A DNA stretch of 64,000 bases from Symsagittifera roscoffensis (Eukaryota; Xenacoelomorpha; Acoela; Convolutidae). The notes below the pieces were generated by a model that saw only the letters and a program-made list of their open reading frames with translations, searched no databases and was not told where the DNA came from. The position numbers and the translations under genes are program-made. Shown in pieces: positions 10,590-22,294 of this stretch. How positions within the stretch are numbered: the stretch's first letter is position 1; each line of letters starts with the position of its first letter. The stretch is from NCBI RefSeq assembly GCF_963678635.1, contig NC_087063.1, forward strand, positions 13,023,006 to 13,087,005, written 5' to 3'.

Positions 10590-11560
10590 AACTCAAAATT
10601 TGAAAAAATTGAGCAGTCACATTTGAACAAACAGATTTGCAACCTCTTAAAAAAATTGACAGCAACACGTCTTCGGTCTGAAAATTTCAAAGTTTGATAG
10701 TTTTTATTCAAGAGTAAAGTAAGTTCTTTAGAAGTTTTCTCATAAAACCAATCAAATGTCATATCTCGAAAACTAAAATAATCGGAGCAGTCGATTCTAG
10801 GGGCAAAATTTTCAATCCCTGGGAGTATGCTGACATCATGCCACCACATTGACTCGAACTTAAAACTATGATTTTATTTTTTTAAATTTGGAATTAAAAA
10901 AACTAAAAATCTTACACGCATTTTATCTCGGAAATATTGAGCAGTAAAATTTGGTGGCCACATTCTCAAGCCCTGAGAGTACCCTGATTTGGTCCTATCA
11001 AACAATCGAGAATTTCAGTAAATGAGAATTGGAAAAAAAGTTTGAAAACATGGAAATTGTCTGTCTCGGAAATAAAAAAAAACTTGATAAATTATTTTGA
11101 AACAAAAAGAATTGCATTCCCTAGAAGGACCATTCCCAAAAAGTGAGAACTAAAAAAAAAGAACTTTTAAAACATGGAAATTGTCGAGTCTCGGAAACTT
11201 AAAAAAACATCTGATGAGTAATTTTGGGATAAAAGGATGAATTGCGTTCCCTAGTAGCTGCTTGACGGCACCCCCATTATAGGGCTGAGAGTTTCAAAAT
11301 ATGTGATTTTTTTATATCATTTCTTCGATTTTTTTAAATGTTATAGTTGGGAAACTCCAACGCTTTGAGCAGCCTTATTTGTAAGCCACATCCGCAATCT
11401 CAGAAATGTCCTGATATCATTCCAACACAGGGTATACAATTTCAAATTACACGAAAATTTTTTAGGTTTCTTCAGTTTTTTCAATTTGTACGGAAAATCA
11501 CAAATTTGTCATCTCGTTAACGTAAAAAATTGGTAAACATGAAAATCGCAGACAAAAAAG
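10590..11560. repeat. Degenerate tandem repeats
   Basis: Blocks reading roughly TCTCGGAAA...TTGAGCAGT...CAATCCCTGGGAGT...CCTGAT recur at irregular 100-150 bp spacing (about 10,770; 10,924; 11,060; 11,180; 11,345). They are decayed copies of one unit separated by A-rich runs. Confidence 0.5.
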
Positions 11561-12279
11561 TTAACAAAAACTAGGCAGTCATTTTTAAAAACATGACCTA
11601 ACTGAAACTTTCCTTTTGAATTTCCTCATGCTAATTTCAAACAATGAACCCATTTTATAAAAAAACGCTGAAATACCCAAATTTGCGAAAAATCGTAGCA
11701 AAGAAAAAAGCGTATTTTACATTAAGTTCAAGAGCAATTTTCCTAGAGATGCGAACCTGAGCTTTGCATAAAGTCCAATTTCAAATTGAGTGAAAGTGAT
11801 TCGAGATATATGACATTTTCCGAAAACATTTTTTATTAAAACCAATTTTTAATTGTAAGGCAAAAAACTTGAACTAAAACTTTTAAAGCTCAAACAATAT
11901 ATAAATGTTAGCTTTCCCAAAGTTTCAGCTTAAGTAAAATCGCCAAAAAGCATTAACACATGGAAAACGTGTTGTAACCAAGCCGATAATCAGCAAACAT
12001 GAAACTGACCATAAGCCAAGTTGATAATTAACAAACTTGAAATTTAGCATAAATTGCCGCTTCGGAAAAATTATTCGACGTCAAGGTCCAGCTAAAAATA
12101 AAAAACTGAAAAAATTCACTGTTGAAAAACATATGGCCCAAAAAATACTATGTGCAGAACTTTGGAAACGGCGTCTCAGATAGCTTTGATAAAGCATTTT
12201 GATAATACACACTTAGGAAGCAAGACCGGAGAAACTAAAGCACTTTTCTTGAAGCTCGGGTTGAAGTCCCACCGCTATT

Positions 12280-12740
12280 AATCGCTTTTTCTGTAGTATC
12301 CCAGTGATCGCTAATTTCCAGCGCTAATTCATGTATAATTCAGATTTTATTGCATAGCTAAACCTGCGATGTTTCAGAGCTATTTCAGTGATGATTCCGT
12401 AAAAAATCATCGCTAAATCTTAAGAAGTTTGAACTTAATCTTGTAGCTTTCAAATGAGAGTTTCAACTGATGTACCCTTTAACTTCAGTTTATCTAAGGA
12501 TGGACGGCGCAGAGGTAGCACATATGTCTGCAAATCAGATGGTTGCTGGATCGGAAACCTGTTAGATCAATAACTTCGCTCAATTTGAAAGGTTTTTTTT
12601 ATCGCAGTTTCATCGCTGAAAATTAGCCAAATTAGCGATACTTTATCGATGAATTTTGCTATTGTGGCAATGAACATCGATAAATCATCGATGGCGATCG
12701 CTGTTTTTTTTCAATTTTTCATCGCTAATTTTCAATGTGA
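12280..12740. repeat. ATCGCTAA-rich low-complexity tract
   Basis: The motif ATCGCTAAT/ATCATCGCTAA and its complement occur many times, with some self-complementary pairs (for example ATCGATAAATCATCGAT). The tract surrounds a tRNA-like segment. It may be the body of a decayed SINE or a simple satellite. Confidence 0.4.
12500..12562 (+). pseudogene. tRNA-Cys-like relic or SINE head
   Basis: The segment contains an A-box-like GGCGCAGAGGTAGCACA, an anticodon-loop-like CTGCAAA (anticodon GCA) followed by TCAGAT, and a B-box-like GGATCGGAAACC. Stem pairing is damaged: the 5' half of the anticodon stem no longer matches, and no acceptor stem is evident. A tRNA-derived SINE or a tRNA pseudogene fits better than a working tRNA. 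Confidence 0.35.
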
Positions 12741-15700
12741 GCTCAACCCGGGAGTTAAAAAAAATTCTGACCAAAATCATTGAAATACTAAGCAACTGAC
12801 TTTGCTAAATTGTCAAAAAACCACCCTTAAATAGTTCCTTCCTTTATGTCATTTCATGACGTGATCGGAACAAAAGTTTGTTTCTTAAGGTTCTAACAGG
12901 TTAAAGCAGAAAACTCATTGGAGCCATTAACAAGTACTGTTATGAAAAGGAAGATACTGTTAAGCTTGAAATCTGCATGACCAAATGTGGGCAATAATTT
13001 TTTGTTAGATGTTACGTTGTCCCACAAATTCACTTCTCATATCAAAACAATACTTGAAAATTCAGCAAAATCAGGTAGCTGCGTGGAGATTTGAAGCTAC
13101 AAACCAGAATGCCGAAGATATCTGCTTTAAGTCTAGCGATCGGAATATCACTCGCTTAAACCTTTCGTGTATAAATTTTTTTCGGGAACATGGATAATTT
13201 TCGCTTTACGGTAAACTAATTCCTTGTATTCTTTGAGGCTAGCCGAAAAAAGGTTTAAGGCTTAGAGGGCAGGTTTTTCTTTTTGCAAAGGAAATTATAT
13301 CCAGTCTATCGAAAGATTTTCGACAATTTACTGCTCATTGTACAAATCAAAAAACAAAATTTACGCCCCCTTTGTTGGATACAAAATTTAGCAGATTGAC
13401 GAAGGTAACGAAACTACAAAGGAGGTTTTCAACTGAAGAGAAAAAATTTCTTTTGCGTACGAGAACGTCAAACATTTTGAAACTTCTTTTCAGGTGATTT
13501 GAAAAATGATTTCTCTTGTTATCTCGCTCAATCAAATATTATACAACACGTCGGTTTCATGAGCCCTAACCTACTGCACTCGAATCAAATAAATTCTCTT
13601 CAGGCATTTGTGTCGTCTACTAAAATCGGCCTCAAGACAAACCGATGACAAAAATTAATCGAAAAAAGTGCTAAGAGCGCGATAAAAGTTGAGCAAACGT
13701 CAGGATAAGCAACCGAGATCTGGTCGTTCCAAGACTGTTCTTATCCATCAGGCCACCAGCTCCTCAAGTTTTATATTACTGGCTAACATCAAACCAATCA
13801 CAGAACTGTGATATATCTACCACAGAATTGCATACTACGGAATGATGTTGTAAAAATATAAACGGATGAAATGTATAAAAACCATTTTGAGTGAAATTGA
13901 GTTCTAATGAATTAATTAAATTGAGTCGAGGAAAAAGTCAGAAGTTTTGAAGAAACGCTAGCAGAAACAAGAGATAATAACTAATATAGAAATTGAAAAA
14001 AAACAAGGTCAAATTTTTCTAAAACAACGAACAAATTTTTAGTTCTGTAAAGAAAAGGTTGACACAAAGCCAGCAGCGCCATTAAGATCACGACTGTAAA
14101 ATAGAGCAGCATAAGGTGCCTACAATGAGATATAAAAATGAAGTTATCAAGAAATCAGAGAAACCTCGGTGACAAGAAAAAAGTTTAAAAATGTGGCTTT
14201 TTAGTCTTATTTAGAGCGATCAAAAACTACAAAAAAACGATATCTCTCATTTTGTAACTCATTTTGAACCAATAAATGTAGTCAATTGAGGCCATAACTC
14301 CATTACTCATGTTCCAAACTCATTTCCTATCTTCACGCGCACAAAAACGACAGAAAAGGGGAAAAATCCCTTTTTCAAGCTTTTTTCAAAAAAACGGGTT
14401 GCAATTGAAGCGAGGGCAAAAAACAGTTTTCATTAACTATCAGAATGTATACAGTTTCGATCACAACATTCGAATAAGTTTACATTGAGTAATTGACGAA
14501 AACTAAGAACGAATTTGATGAAAGCAAAGAACGAAAACTAAGCCAACTGAATAAAAAACGAAAAAAAAAACATTGGAAAAATATATTTGAGAACAGCGTC
14601 AATAAAACCATTTCAATTATCTATCCATTTACTTCCAGTTTTTAGAACTTATAATACATATCATGGCAAGCTAACAGACATTCGCTAGCATTCAACTAGT
14701 GTTGAAATAAACTTAACGAAGCAGTAACTAAGCCGAAAATACTTGGGCAGACACCAGTGAGCCGGAAAAATTGTGGGCATAAAATTGAGAATCTAAGTTT
14801 CTAATTCCCCCTGAATCAGATATACAAACATAGAAAAAATAAAGAAAGAATTAACTAATTTCTCTTATCCGATCTAAGCACATTTCATAAAAATGCAACA
14901 CATTTACAAGTAAACATTGCACCAGGGGGAAAACCAAAAGAACCAGTCATCCTTCAAACGACGCATTATGAGGCGACTAAGTTGATATAACTTCGGCCCA
15001 AGCTGAAAATATTCAAGTTGAACTAACGAAAACAAACATTTTGCGGATACGGAGTTGGTACATTTAGAAACTGGATTTATCTCTGTTTGATAAAATCTCC
15101 AACAAGAGTCAATAAAAAGATTCAGTGATTCTGGTAGAAAAATCGTTTACCGGCAAAAATTCTGTTTCGATTTCATAACGCAAGCTTACAAAACCAGATG
15201 AAACGATGTTGTCAGAATGTTCTAAGCTGCGCTAAGAATAGCGGAATGCTCTAGCGTAGTAAGATAAATGGTTGCCCTAAATTGCCATTAGAAGTTCATA
15301 CCGTTTGTCGCACTTATTTTTGTACCATTTTTAAGCAAACATTTTCGCAAGACTATATTTCTTATTTTACAAATGAAGCTTTAACAAACTTAATATTGCA
15401 TTTACAGTTTAAATGTACAATTCTAGTATCGAATCAATCAGAAGTCAAAGAAACCTCGGTTTCAACAGATGATAGCAACTGAAGTTTTTGACTTCTACGA
15501 AATCAACATAATCAAGGTCAACGTTACAATCATATTGCAGCAAAGATTTTTAAACTTACAGAAATCAGAAACGACCCAATGAACGAATAGAACGAGATTA
15601 ATCAGAATAATTTGGATTAAACTATTTATTAATTGGTAAATACTATGCAGAATAGCAGCTCAATCGCACTTAGCAAGTGAAACCTAATAAACCGCCTCTT

Positions 15701-16093
15701 GTCATACTCTTTGGCAAACATGCATGCTCAGGACTAAAAACTTTTTGAATTAGCAACAGTCTGAAAATTCATTTTAATGCCAAAACTTTGGAAAAAAATA
15801 AGACTAAATGCAGTCTTTTTTGAGATACAGTAGATATGACATATCTAAGTTCAATGATATTTCTGATTGACACAAACGATTTCTGATAAGCTATTACGAA
15901 ACTACCTCAACAATAAGTTTCGAGAAAAAATTAAAACTTGTTTTTCAACCTTCGTTTCAAGTTGTTTTTCAATCAAATTGACGCCTAGAATTAATCATCG
16001 TGTTTACTATTAGTAATAACTCCCGAGGATATGACTTTATAACATGTAGAGTTTTTACATATAATTAACAGCGTGCCTGTTTTAAACAGAGTT

Positions 16094-17434
16094 TCAGTTT
16101 GTATCTTGCAAGTTTTTGATGATATTTTCATTGAGTACTGTTGACAAGTAAGCATATGCAAGTACTGACTGGAGTCCCTTGCAGTCGAATCTGTCAGTGA
16201 ATCCCCCGTGAGAACCTAAAGCAGTTCCGAAGTCCTTTCTGTTCAGAGATCGTTTGATTCCACTTGCCAGGAGTCCCCCAAAAGGCGCCACCAATGATGC
16301 AAATAAGGCTAACACTATCACATGCAGGTATATACATCCTAGTCCCGATGGAACCGCATCACGGATGAACGTCGGACATGAATCCTCAAAGCCGTTCGAT
16401 GGAACCGAACTAAACTCGGCGTATGCTGAAGAAACATGACAATGTGACTCGCTTGAAGTAAGACAAGAAGTTGAGGCAAGTTGTTCTTTCGATTGGAGAA
16501 ATTTAGGTCCCTGGAAAAACAGGGGAAGTTCTAACCACTGCGGGGCATAGTTTGTGATCATGTAAGTAGCAGACAAAGCGAAGATGATTGTAACAAAGAA
16601 AGCACCAATAAAGCCCTCGACCGTTTTCTTCGGAGACAAAAAAGTCAAAAGGCGTTTGCCACGAGTTTTGCCGATCACATAAGCGGCTATATCATTGATG
16701 ATCACGCCGCTCAACGATATGAAGCCCCAGAAAACACCAAAGTCCATGTTAACATCGGCGCCTCTAAAGCATGGAAACATGGCGAGAAAAATTGCCATAT
16801 GATGACTTGCCGCAGCAACAATTTCTCCTACTAAAATATCCCTGCTAAAATGTCTCGAGCAGAAGATAATCAAATGTACGACGTAGACACTGTACAAAAT
16901 CGATGTACAAAGATTATAATTTCTAACTATGAATTGAAGAATAAAAATGATGTCTGGTTCAAATTTTAACTGTATTTGAGGAAGCCCAATTTTTGTCGAG
17001 TTTCGGAAGACTTCTATTGGGAAGTCACTATAACTCGCAAGAGCTCTGCAGTAATACCAAAACACAGCAAGCAACACTAGGAACATTAACTGAACTTTTA
17101 GTGTCTTCGCCACTCTTGAAACATCTTTATCTTCGAACGATTCGAGTTCCGCTGAAATATCCGGTGATTTCAGTTCCGAAGGAGTTTTTTCGCGAGCTCT
17201 CCCATTAGTATATGCTTTACTTCGATAATGTTGCGACTTGCGAAGAAACTTTGAAACTTCGTCTGAAACGAACTGCCCAATTTCTCCCATCATACATAAA
17301 ATCATGAAAATGAGGTAAAGGCAGATATACAAGGCGCCAGCAAAATGAGCAGCGAAGAAGGAAAGAGCCAAAAGAGCACCATAGAAAATTCTCGACTTGT
17401 AACCATCCTTTTCTTTGTCACTTGAATCCGTCAT
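16094..17434 (-). CDS. CDS1: Phosphatidate cytidylyltransferase (CDP-diacylglycerol synthase)
   Basis: 446-aa single-exon protein. The CDP-DAG synthase signature is present near the C-terminus: GIKRSLNRKDFG followed by GSHGGFTDRFD, carrying the family's acidic and HGG residues. Several hydrophobic membrane segments precede it, as expected for this multi-pass ER enzyme, and length matches animal CDS1/CDS2. Known reaction: phosphatidic acid + CTP gives CDP-diacylglycerol, the precursor of phosphatidylinositol and cardiolipin. The ATG at 17434 opens the frame and sits 40 nt downstream of a TTTTCAG acceptor (exon would begin at 17474). It follows NAE1 head-to-tail with 513 bp between the NAE1 stop and this ATG. 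A ~45-residue serine-rich insert (TSCLTSSESHC..., about 319-363) precedes the last membrane region and seems lineage-specific. The absence of introns is notable. Confidence 0.95.
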   Translation of the reverse strand: MTDSSDKEKDGYKSRIFYGALLALSFFAAHFAGALYICLYLIFMILCMMGEIGQFVSDEVSKFLRKSQHYRSKAYTNGRAREKTPSELKSPDISAELESFEDKDVSRVAKTLKVQLMFLVLLAVFWYYCRALASYSDFPIEVFRNSTKIGLPQIQLKFEPDIIFILQFIVRNYNLCTSILYSVYVVHLIIFCSRHFSRDILVGEIVAAASHHMAIFLAMFPCFRGADVNMDFGVFWGFISLSGVIINDIAAYVIGKTRGKRLLTFLSPKKTVEGFIGAFFVTIIFALSATYMITNYAPQWLELPLFFQGPKFLQSKEQLASTSCLTSSESHCHVSSAYAEFSSVPSNGFEDSCPTFIRDAVPSGLGCIYLHVIVLALFASLVAPFGGLLASGIKRSLNRKDFGTALGSHGGFTDRFDCKGLQSVLAYAYLSTVLNENIIKNLQDTN

Positions 17435-17947
17435 TTCAGTCGGAAGAAATCAGAATTGATTCTACATCAAAATCCTGAAAATAAATTTACAAACAGTCAT
17501 GCTCCAATGCTTTAATGCTAATACAAACAATCATGCTCTAATGGACACGGCAGAAAGTTGGACAAACTGTATTTGGAGTTGAGTCTGATCACTGAAATTG
17601 TTCTTGATCTATTGTTTTGCACACTTCATAAAAAACAATCATCTTGAAGGCCGAAAATGGATGTCATAAAATACTACCAAATTGGGGACCCTTTAGTTGG
17701 TGAGTTGATCGAATCCCTCAAAGGGGGGAAGGGGGCGTCCGCTCTCTTAATCCGCTCCTGGTCTTCCGATTGTTTCCCTGTGATTTTGAAACCTTTTGAA
17801 CAATCTTCTATTTGGAGTCAAAAACAAGTTTTTGATTAAATTTCTAAGGATTGTGGAGGCATGAAAACAAAACAAGATAAATATAACGTTTTTCCTTGTT
17901 AACAGTCAGGTCTAAATGAGAAACATGATGAGTTCTGAAAATGAAGA

Positions 17948-19633
17948 TTAGAACTTGAAACTCTCTGAAGTACATGAAATTCCATCCCACACATATAGGT
18001 CTGCGAATGGTACATATTGACTAGTCAAAAGTTTGATCACTTCTTGAGATGCAACACCTCCCAAGTACGAACCCGTAACATGCAGAGAAGCACCTCCAAA
18101 TCGAACCATTTCCGTAACTAAATCATTTGGCATTGAAAAATGACTGGGAGAGCTGGATCCGTTTAGCCTGCTGACCACATTTGATATGCATTGTTTGAGT
18201 TGTAGAACATCGGATTCACAGTTTTTGCTGTCACAATCCCCCGGGTACCTTTGATTTAGCGAGTAAAACTCATCTGAGGCAAGGAAAAGTAAGTAAATGT
18301 TGAACAAATTTGTCGGATCATTTTCACCGGCCATTGGCAAAAATTTGAGCAATCTATTCGCGACATTGCACTGGACATCGGCGTTTTCGAACTCGACCTT
18401 AAGCGAACTGGTATTTATCATCTCTAAACCGGGCGCATTCTTGCAATACCTTCGAATTTCTGCGAAGCTTATTGAGTCCTGACTCCGTCCAATACTGCGC
18501 AGAATTTCACCGACGTGTTTGGCAACATGTGTCGATGCTGTTTTAGCCGCCTCTTGATACAGAGACTGCAGTTTGATGTATCTTTCTGAATCAGAAGTCA
18601 TGTCTGGAATAGTTCCACTCAATGGTAGACAACCTTTACCCTCTTCTGATACAACATACTGCTTGATAGCTCGCACTATGATCCAGAAGTCTGGACTTTC
18701 GGCTGAAATGTTGAGACAAGCTTCATGTTCGAATAAATTTTGTACATTTTGAGGAACTGTAGTTCTTATGAATGCAGTATTCACAGCTTTTGATGCCTCG
18801 TTGAAATTTTCTTCATCCTCCGGGCCTTCAGAATCTGCATCTTTGGTTTTCACTCCTGCAGCCAGCAGTTCCTGGAACCGCTTTTTATCTTTATACTTCA
18901 ATGGCATTTCAGTGCAACCTTCGTTAATATACCACTGGTCCAGGAACTTAATCAAAAGAATCAAATATGGCGTATGTGAATGTTTTTCACGCCTCATCGT
19001 ATCAAGATCTTGCGAATCAGCAAACTCTCTTAAGCCTGGAATGTGATCAAGTTTATCCAATCTCAAATCGTGGATAACTGCCTCTGGGTGTGCCTCGATG
19101 ACGTAATGCGACTTGAAAACCATTCTTATACACGCCCAAAAACCACAGACTCGAGGAATAATCAAAGGTATGTTGCGATGCCATAAAGACTCAGCTAGTC
19201 GCTTCAAAGCAGACTCACTTAATGGCAAACACGCTAAAACGATTGAATAATCTATGAAAAAATCGGAAGTTTTCTCCAGAATGCAATCCAAGGATTCCTC
19301 AATGGCGATTCCTCGAACGTCCGGGTTCAGTTCCTGGAGGTTCTCGCACACTACAGAGGCTCTCGGTTTTCCGACATCATCTCGTGTAACGAAAAAGTTG
19401 TTACCGAGGTCTCTCGCTGTGACGAGGTTGCTGTCTATTACGGTAAAAGATCCGATTCCGGGCAAAATGAGGTTCTTCAGGGTTTCAGTTCCTACTGTAG
19501 TGGCGTTGATTAGACACACCTGCGCCTTTTCCAGGCACTTTTGCCCTTGATCTCCCCACAGTCGCAGCTGTCTGTCGTACTTGGCAGCATTCACAACTGG
19601 AGTAACTGTTTCGTCGCTCGTGATATCAGTCAT
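17948..19633 (-). CDS. NAE1: NEDD8-activating enzyme E1 regulatory subunit (APP-BP1)
   Basis: 561-aa single-exon protein. It carries the adenylation-domain start KYDRQLRLWGDQGQ, followed by CLINATTVGTETLKN, LPGIGSFTVID and GNNFFV, then RLDKLDHIPGLREF, HSHTPYLILLIKFL, DEENFNEA and the C-terminal GGVASQEVIKLLTSQ. These run colinear with NAE1/ULA1 over its whole length. Known role: with UBA3 it forms the heterodimeric E1 that activates NEDD8 for cullin neddylation. The open frame extends to 19651, but an acceptor (GTTTTCAG) ends at 19642, so translation should start at the ATG at 19633, 8 nt into the exon. It lies upstream of and in line with the CDP-DAG synthase gene. Confidence 0.95.
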   Translation of the reverse strand: MTDITSDETVTPVVNAAKYDRQLRLWGDQGQKCLEKAQVCLINATTVGTETLKNLILPGIGSFTVIDSNLVTARDLGNNFFVTRDDVGKPRASVVCENLQELNPDVRGIAIEESLDCILEKTSDFFIDYSIVLACLPLSESALKRLAESLWHRNIPLIIPRVCGFWACIRMVFKSHYVIEAHPEAVIHDLRLDKLDHIPGLREFADSQDLDTMRREKHSHTPYLILLIKFLDQWYINEGCTEMPLKYKDKKRFQELLAAGVKTKDADSEGPEDEENFNEASKAVNTAFIRTTVPQNVQNLFEHEACLNISAESPDFWIIVRAIKQYVVSEEGKGCLPLSGTIPDMTSDSERYIKLQSLYQEAAKTASTHVAKHVGEILRSIGRSQDSISFAEIRRYCKNAPGLEMINTSSLKVEFENADVQCNVANRLLKFLPMAGENDPTNLFNIYLLFLASDEFYSLNQRYPGDCDSKNCESDVLQLKQCISNVVSRLNGSSSPSHFSMPNDLVTEMVRFGGASLHVTGSYLGGVASQEVIKLLTSQYVPFADLYVWDGISCTSESFKF

Positions 19634-19651
19634 AACGAAACCTGAAAACAA

Positions 19652-22294
19652 TCAGAAGCATCAGTTTTAATCTTAGTTTTTCATGAAAATTCCTTTGAAA
19701 AAGTTTCATTGAAAAAATATAACATTCAGATAAAAACCGCCGATCGCAAAAAGTAACTTTTACACAGAGGCGAAGCGGAGCTTCTTAACACTTCCGATGC
19801 AAAAAATCTGAAAAACGAAGTTGAAAAAATTCCTTGAAAATTTAAAAAAGATACAGCTACAAAAATTTTATGGATGCATAAAAAGAAGTTCATAAACAGC
19901 CTGAAAAAGAATTGAAAATTAACTACCGAGCGGCAACAAATTCCGGGCCAAAACCTGTTTGAGACGAAAACAAAACTGTCATAAAAATTTTCATGAAGTT
20001 TTCAAACTTTTAAGGACCCAACCAATCTGAAACACATACTCGCATGCGAATATATTTTACCTCGAAATTATGCAATACAAGTTGACTGAGTCGATACAAA
20101 TAAACTGAAGCTGTTTGAATATTTAAAAAAGAAACGAAAAAAAAACCCATAATCAGACATGGTAAATTTACAAATTACTGAACTTTCAGTTACAGTGAAA
20201 AAAACTGTTTAAATTGGATCAAAACAAATGCTCAGAAAGTAAGCCAAAAAATCCTATCAGATAAAAAAAATGGCGTTTAAAAAAACGGAAAACGAGCCGA
20301 CAGAAACTGAGGTGAAAACCACGAACACGAAAAAAAATTGAGAATTTTTTAGAAAAAATAATTACAACATGAAACGGGCTTTATTTAATTACTACTCGAA
20401 TTATAGTAGTTTTTTTGAACTATCAAGAAATTGAACATGTCAGATGATTAAGGAGTCCAAGAGATAAAATGATGAGTCCTGTGCCTAAAGTTATTTACGG
20501 GGAAAAGTCTAGTACCCGATTGCAATAATCTTGCTTGTCGCTAGGGTAAAACAGGAAAGAAAAAACATCCAAGAAGCAGTAATGTAAACGACAATAAACT
20601 CCAAAACCGGAACAGCAAAATTTGACTTTTTTCAGCAAATTTTCGAATTTGTTCGGGAAAAAATATTTATTTTTGTATTTTACTGTTCTATTCCCACCAT
20701 TTTGAAAGCGCCATTTGACCTTCTACTCTGCATTACTTAATTGTTGTCGGGCCTTTCACCCCCCCCCCCCCGCAACATAAATCGACTTCTTCATAGACCC
20801 CACCCACTTGAATATTAGCACTTACAAATTATAGGTGGGGGTGAAAGGACAGCTTTGCGATACAACACAAACGTTAAAAAAACATAAGTCAAAAAAAATT
20901 TTTGGTGAACCAAAGTTTTCGATTGTCTACATGAAAAACAACTGGGGACAGCTAAAACTGGAGGTACGTGTTTCATATTGAAGGACTTTGCTATACTGGT
21001 GCGGCACGAAAAGTGTGATTTCAAAAATTGGATTTGCCCAATACCTTAGTAAACAATTTTGAGATACTACATTATTCCAAAAAACAATATTTTTCTAGCA
21101 AAAAAACTAAGCAGTCGCCGCTTCTGCAGGCACAATTCTCGGAATTCATTGTGTCCATTTTCAGAAAATTTCCAAAAGTTTCCAAAAAACGTCAAAATTC
21201 TAATAAACGGTCAGAAGACATTCCAAAATCTTTAAATTTTTCAGCAAAAGCAGATTGAGATTGCTTAAGCAGAGAAAATTCCCAAAACCGGGTTTCTCAA
21301 CTGGCCACAATCTGAGAATTGACACGGTAGTTTTCGTGTAAATTCAAAAAGCTTCCAAAAAACTGTCAAAGCTTCAAAACTTTGTCTTTTTTTGGAGGTC
21401 ATACTTCTTTTTTTCAACAATCTGGTCATATCAAATTATAAAGATAAGCTTTCAACAACCTGTTGTTTCGATTGAACCTATGATATCAGATTTGACAGGA
21501 TAGTGAGAAAAGTCCAAAAACTGTCAATCAACAATTCAAAAATTTGACATTTCCGAGAATCAAAGAAAATCAAAGCTTTTTCTGTAGAGAATTACGGCAT
21601 AACCACTTATGCAGAAAGAATTAACGCAACCTGTAATTTCGATTGAACCCAAAATTTCAGATTTGTAAGGGTAGTTCTCGAGAAAAGTCAAAAACTTCAA
21701 AAAAAAAACGGTTAAAAAATCAAAATTGTTCCGATGGCCATTATTTTTCGTGTCAAAAAAATTTGGGCGTAATCGCATAAACAAATGAGCTCTAAACAAC
21801 CCGCACTTTGAATTGAACCCAAAATCTTAGATATGATAGGGTAGTTTCCAAGAATATTCAAAAAGTAAATAAAAAAAAACACCAAAAAAAACAAAAATTT
21901 GGCTGTTGCGAGGGCGATTACTTTTTGTGTAAAATTTTTTGTGAGAGGCCACTTATGCAGGAGAGCTTCCCACTACCAGTTATCATCTTTCATGGCTTAA
22001 ATAAAAGACTATCGCCGACTATAAGCCTGCTCGCTCGCTCTATTTGCTCGAACTTAGACTAAAAATTAAAAATTCAAACCGGTGTTAGTTACTCGACACA
22101 TTTTGAAAACAGCACAGGAACTCTATAATTAGCAAAATACATCAGCCTGTATAAAAAATTAGTTGAAAAATCGTTTCATAATTTGTGCTTATTTTAAACT
22201 TTTGTTCTAAAGTACAAATGACTATAAATACAAAAGTACAAATGACTAAAACTATGTCAAAGCACTTAGATGAAGAGCACTTTCTTCGTTTCAG
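19652..22294. other. AT-rich intergenic region; upstream exons of alpha2-delta gene expected but not found
   Basis: This lies between the divergent NAE1 and alpha2-delta genes. It contains a C-homopolymer near 20,760, a short inverted pair (CCTTTCACCCCC near 20,755 and GGGGGTGAAAGG near 20,836) and a 170-bp tandem repeat (listed separately). The signal peptide and N-terminal residues of the alpha2-delta protein must be encoded upstream of 22,295, but I cannot identify the exon. Confidence 0.5.
21280..21985. repeat. ~170-bp degenerate tandem repeat, about four units
   Basis: The block ATTGAACCCAAAATYTYAG followed by TGATAGGGTAGTT recurs at 21471, 21642 and 21812 (spacing 171 and 170 bp). A more decayed unit lies near 21,300. 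The linked block CCACTTATGCAGRAAGA also recurs. Units are AT-rich and diverged. Confidence 0.7.

Larger units (their letters stand above)
7813..16090. other. Gene-poor, repeat-rich intergenic region
   Basis: About 8.3 kb of AT-rich DNA between the retrotransposon and the 3' end of the CDP-DAG synthase gene. Apart from the possible orphan exon near 8.8 kb and the repeats listed separately (foldback near 9.3-9.7 kb, degenerate tandem repeats near 10.6-11.6 kb, the ATCGCTAA-rich tract and tRNA-like relic near 12.3-12.7 kb), I see no gene. The short ORFs have no recognisable product. Confidence 0.6.

Noticed and set aside
10562-10849. 95-aa minus-strand ORF
   Set aside because: Lies within degenerate tandem repeats; no motif, no splice sites, low GC.
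21560-21894. Two overlapping minus-strand ORFs with similar sequences
   Set aside because: Their similarity is due to the 170-bp tandem repeat, not to a gene family.
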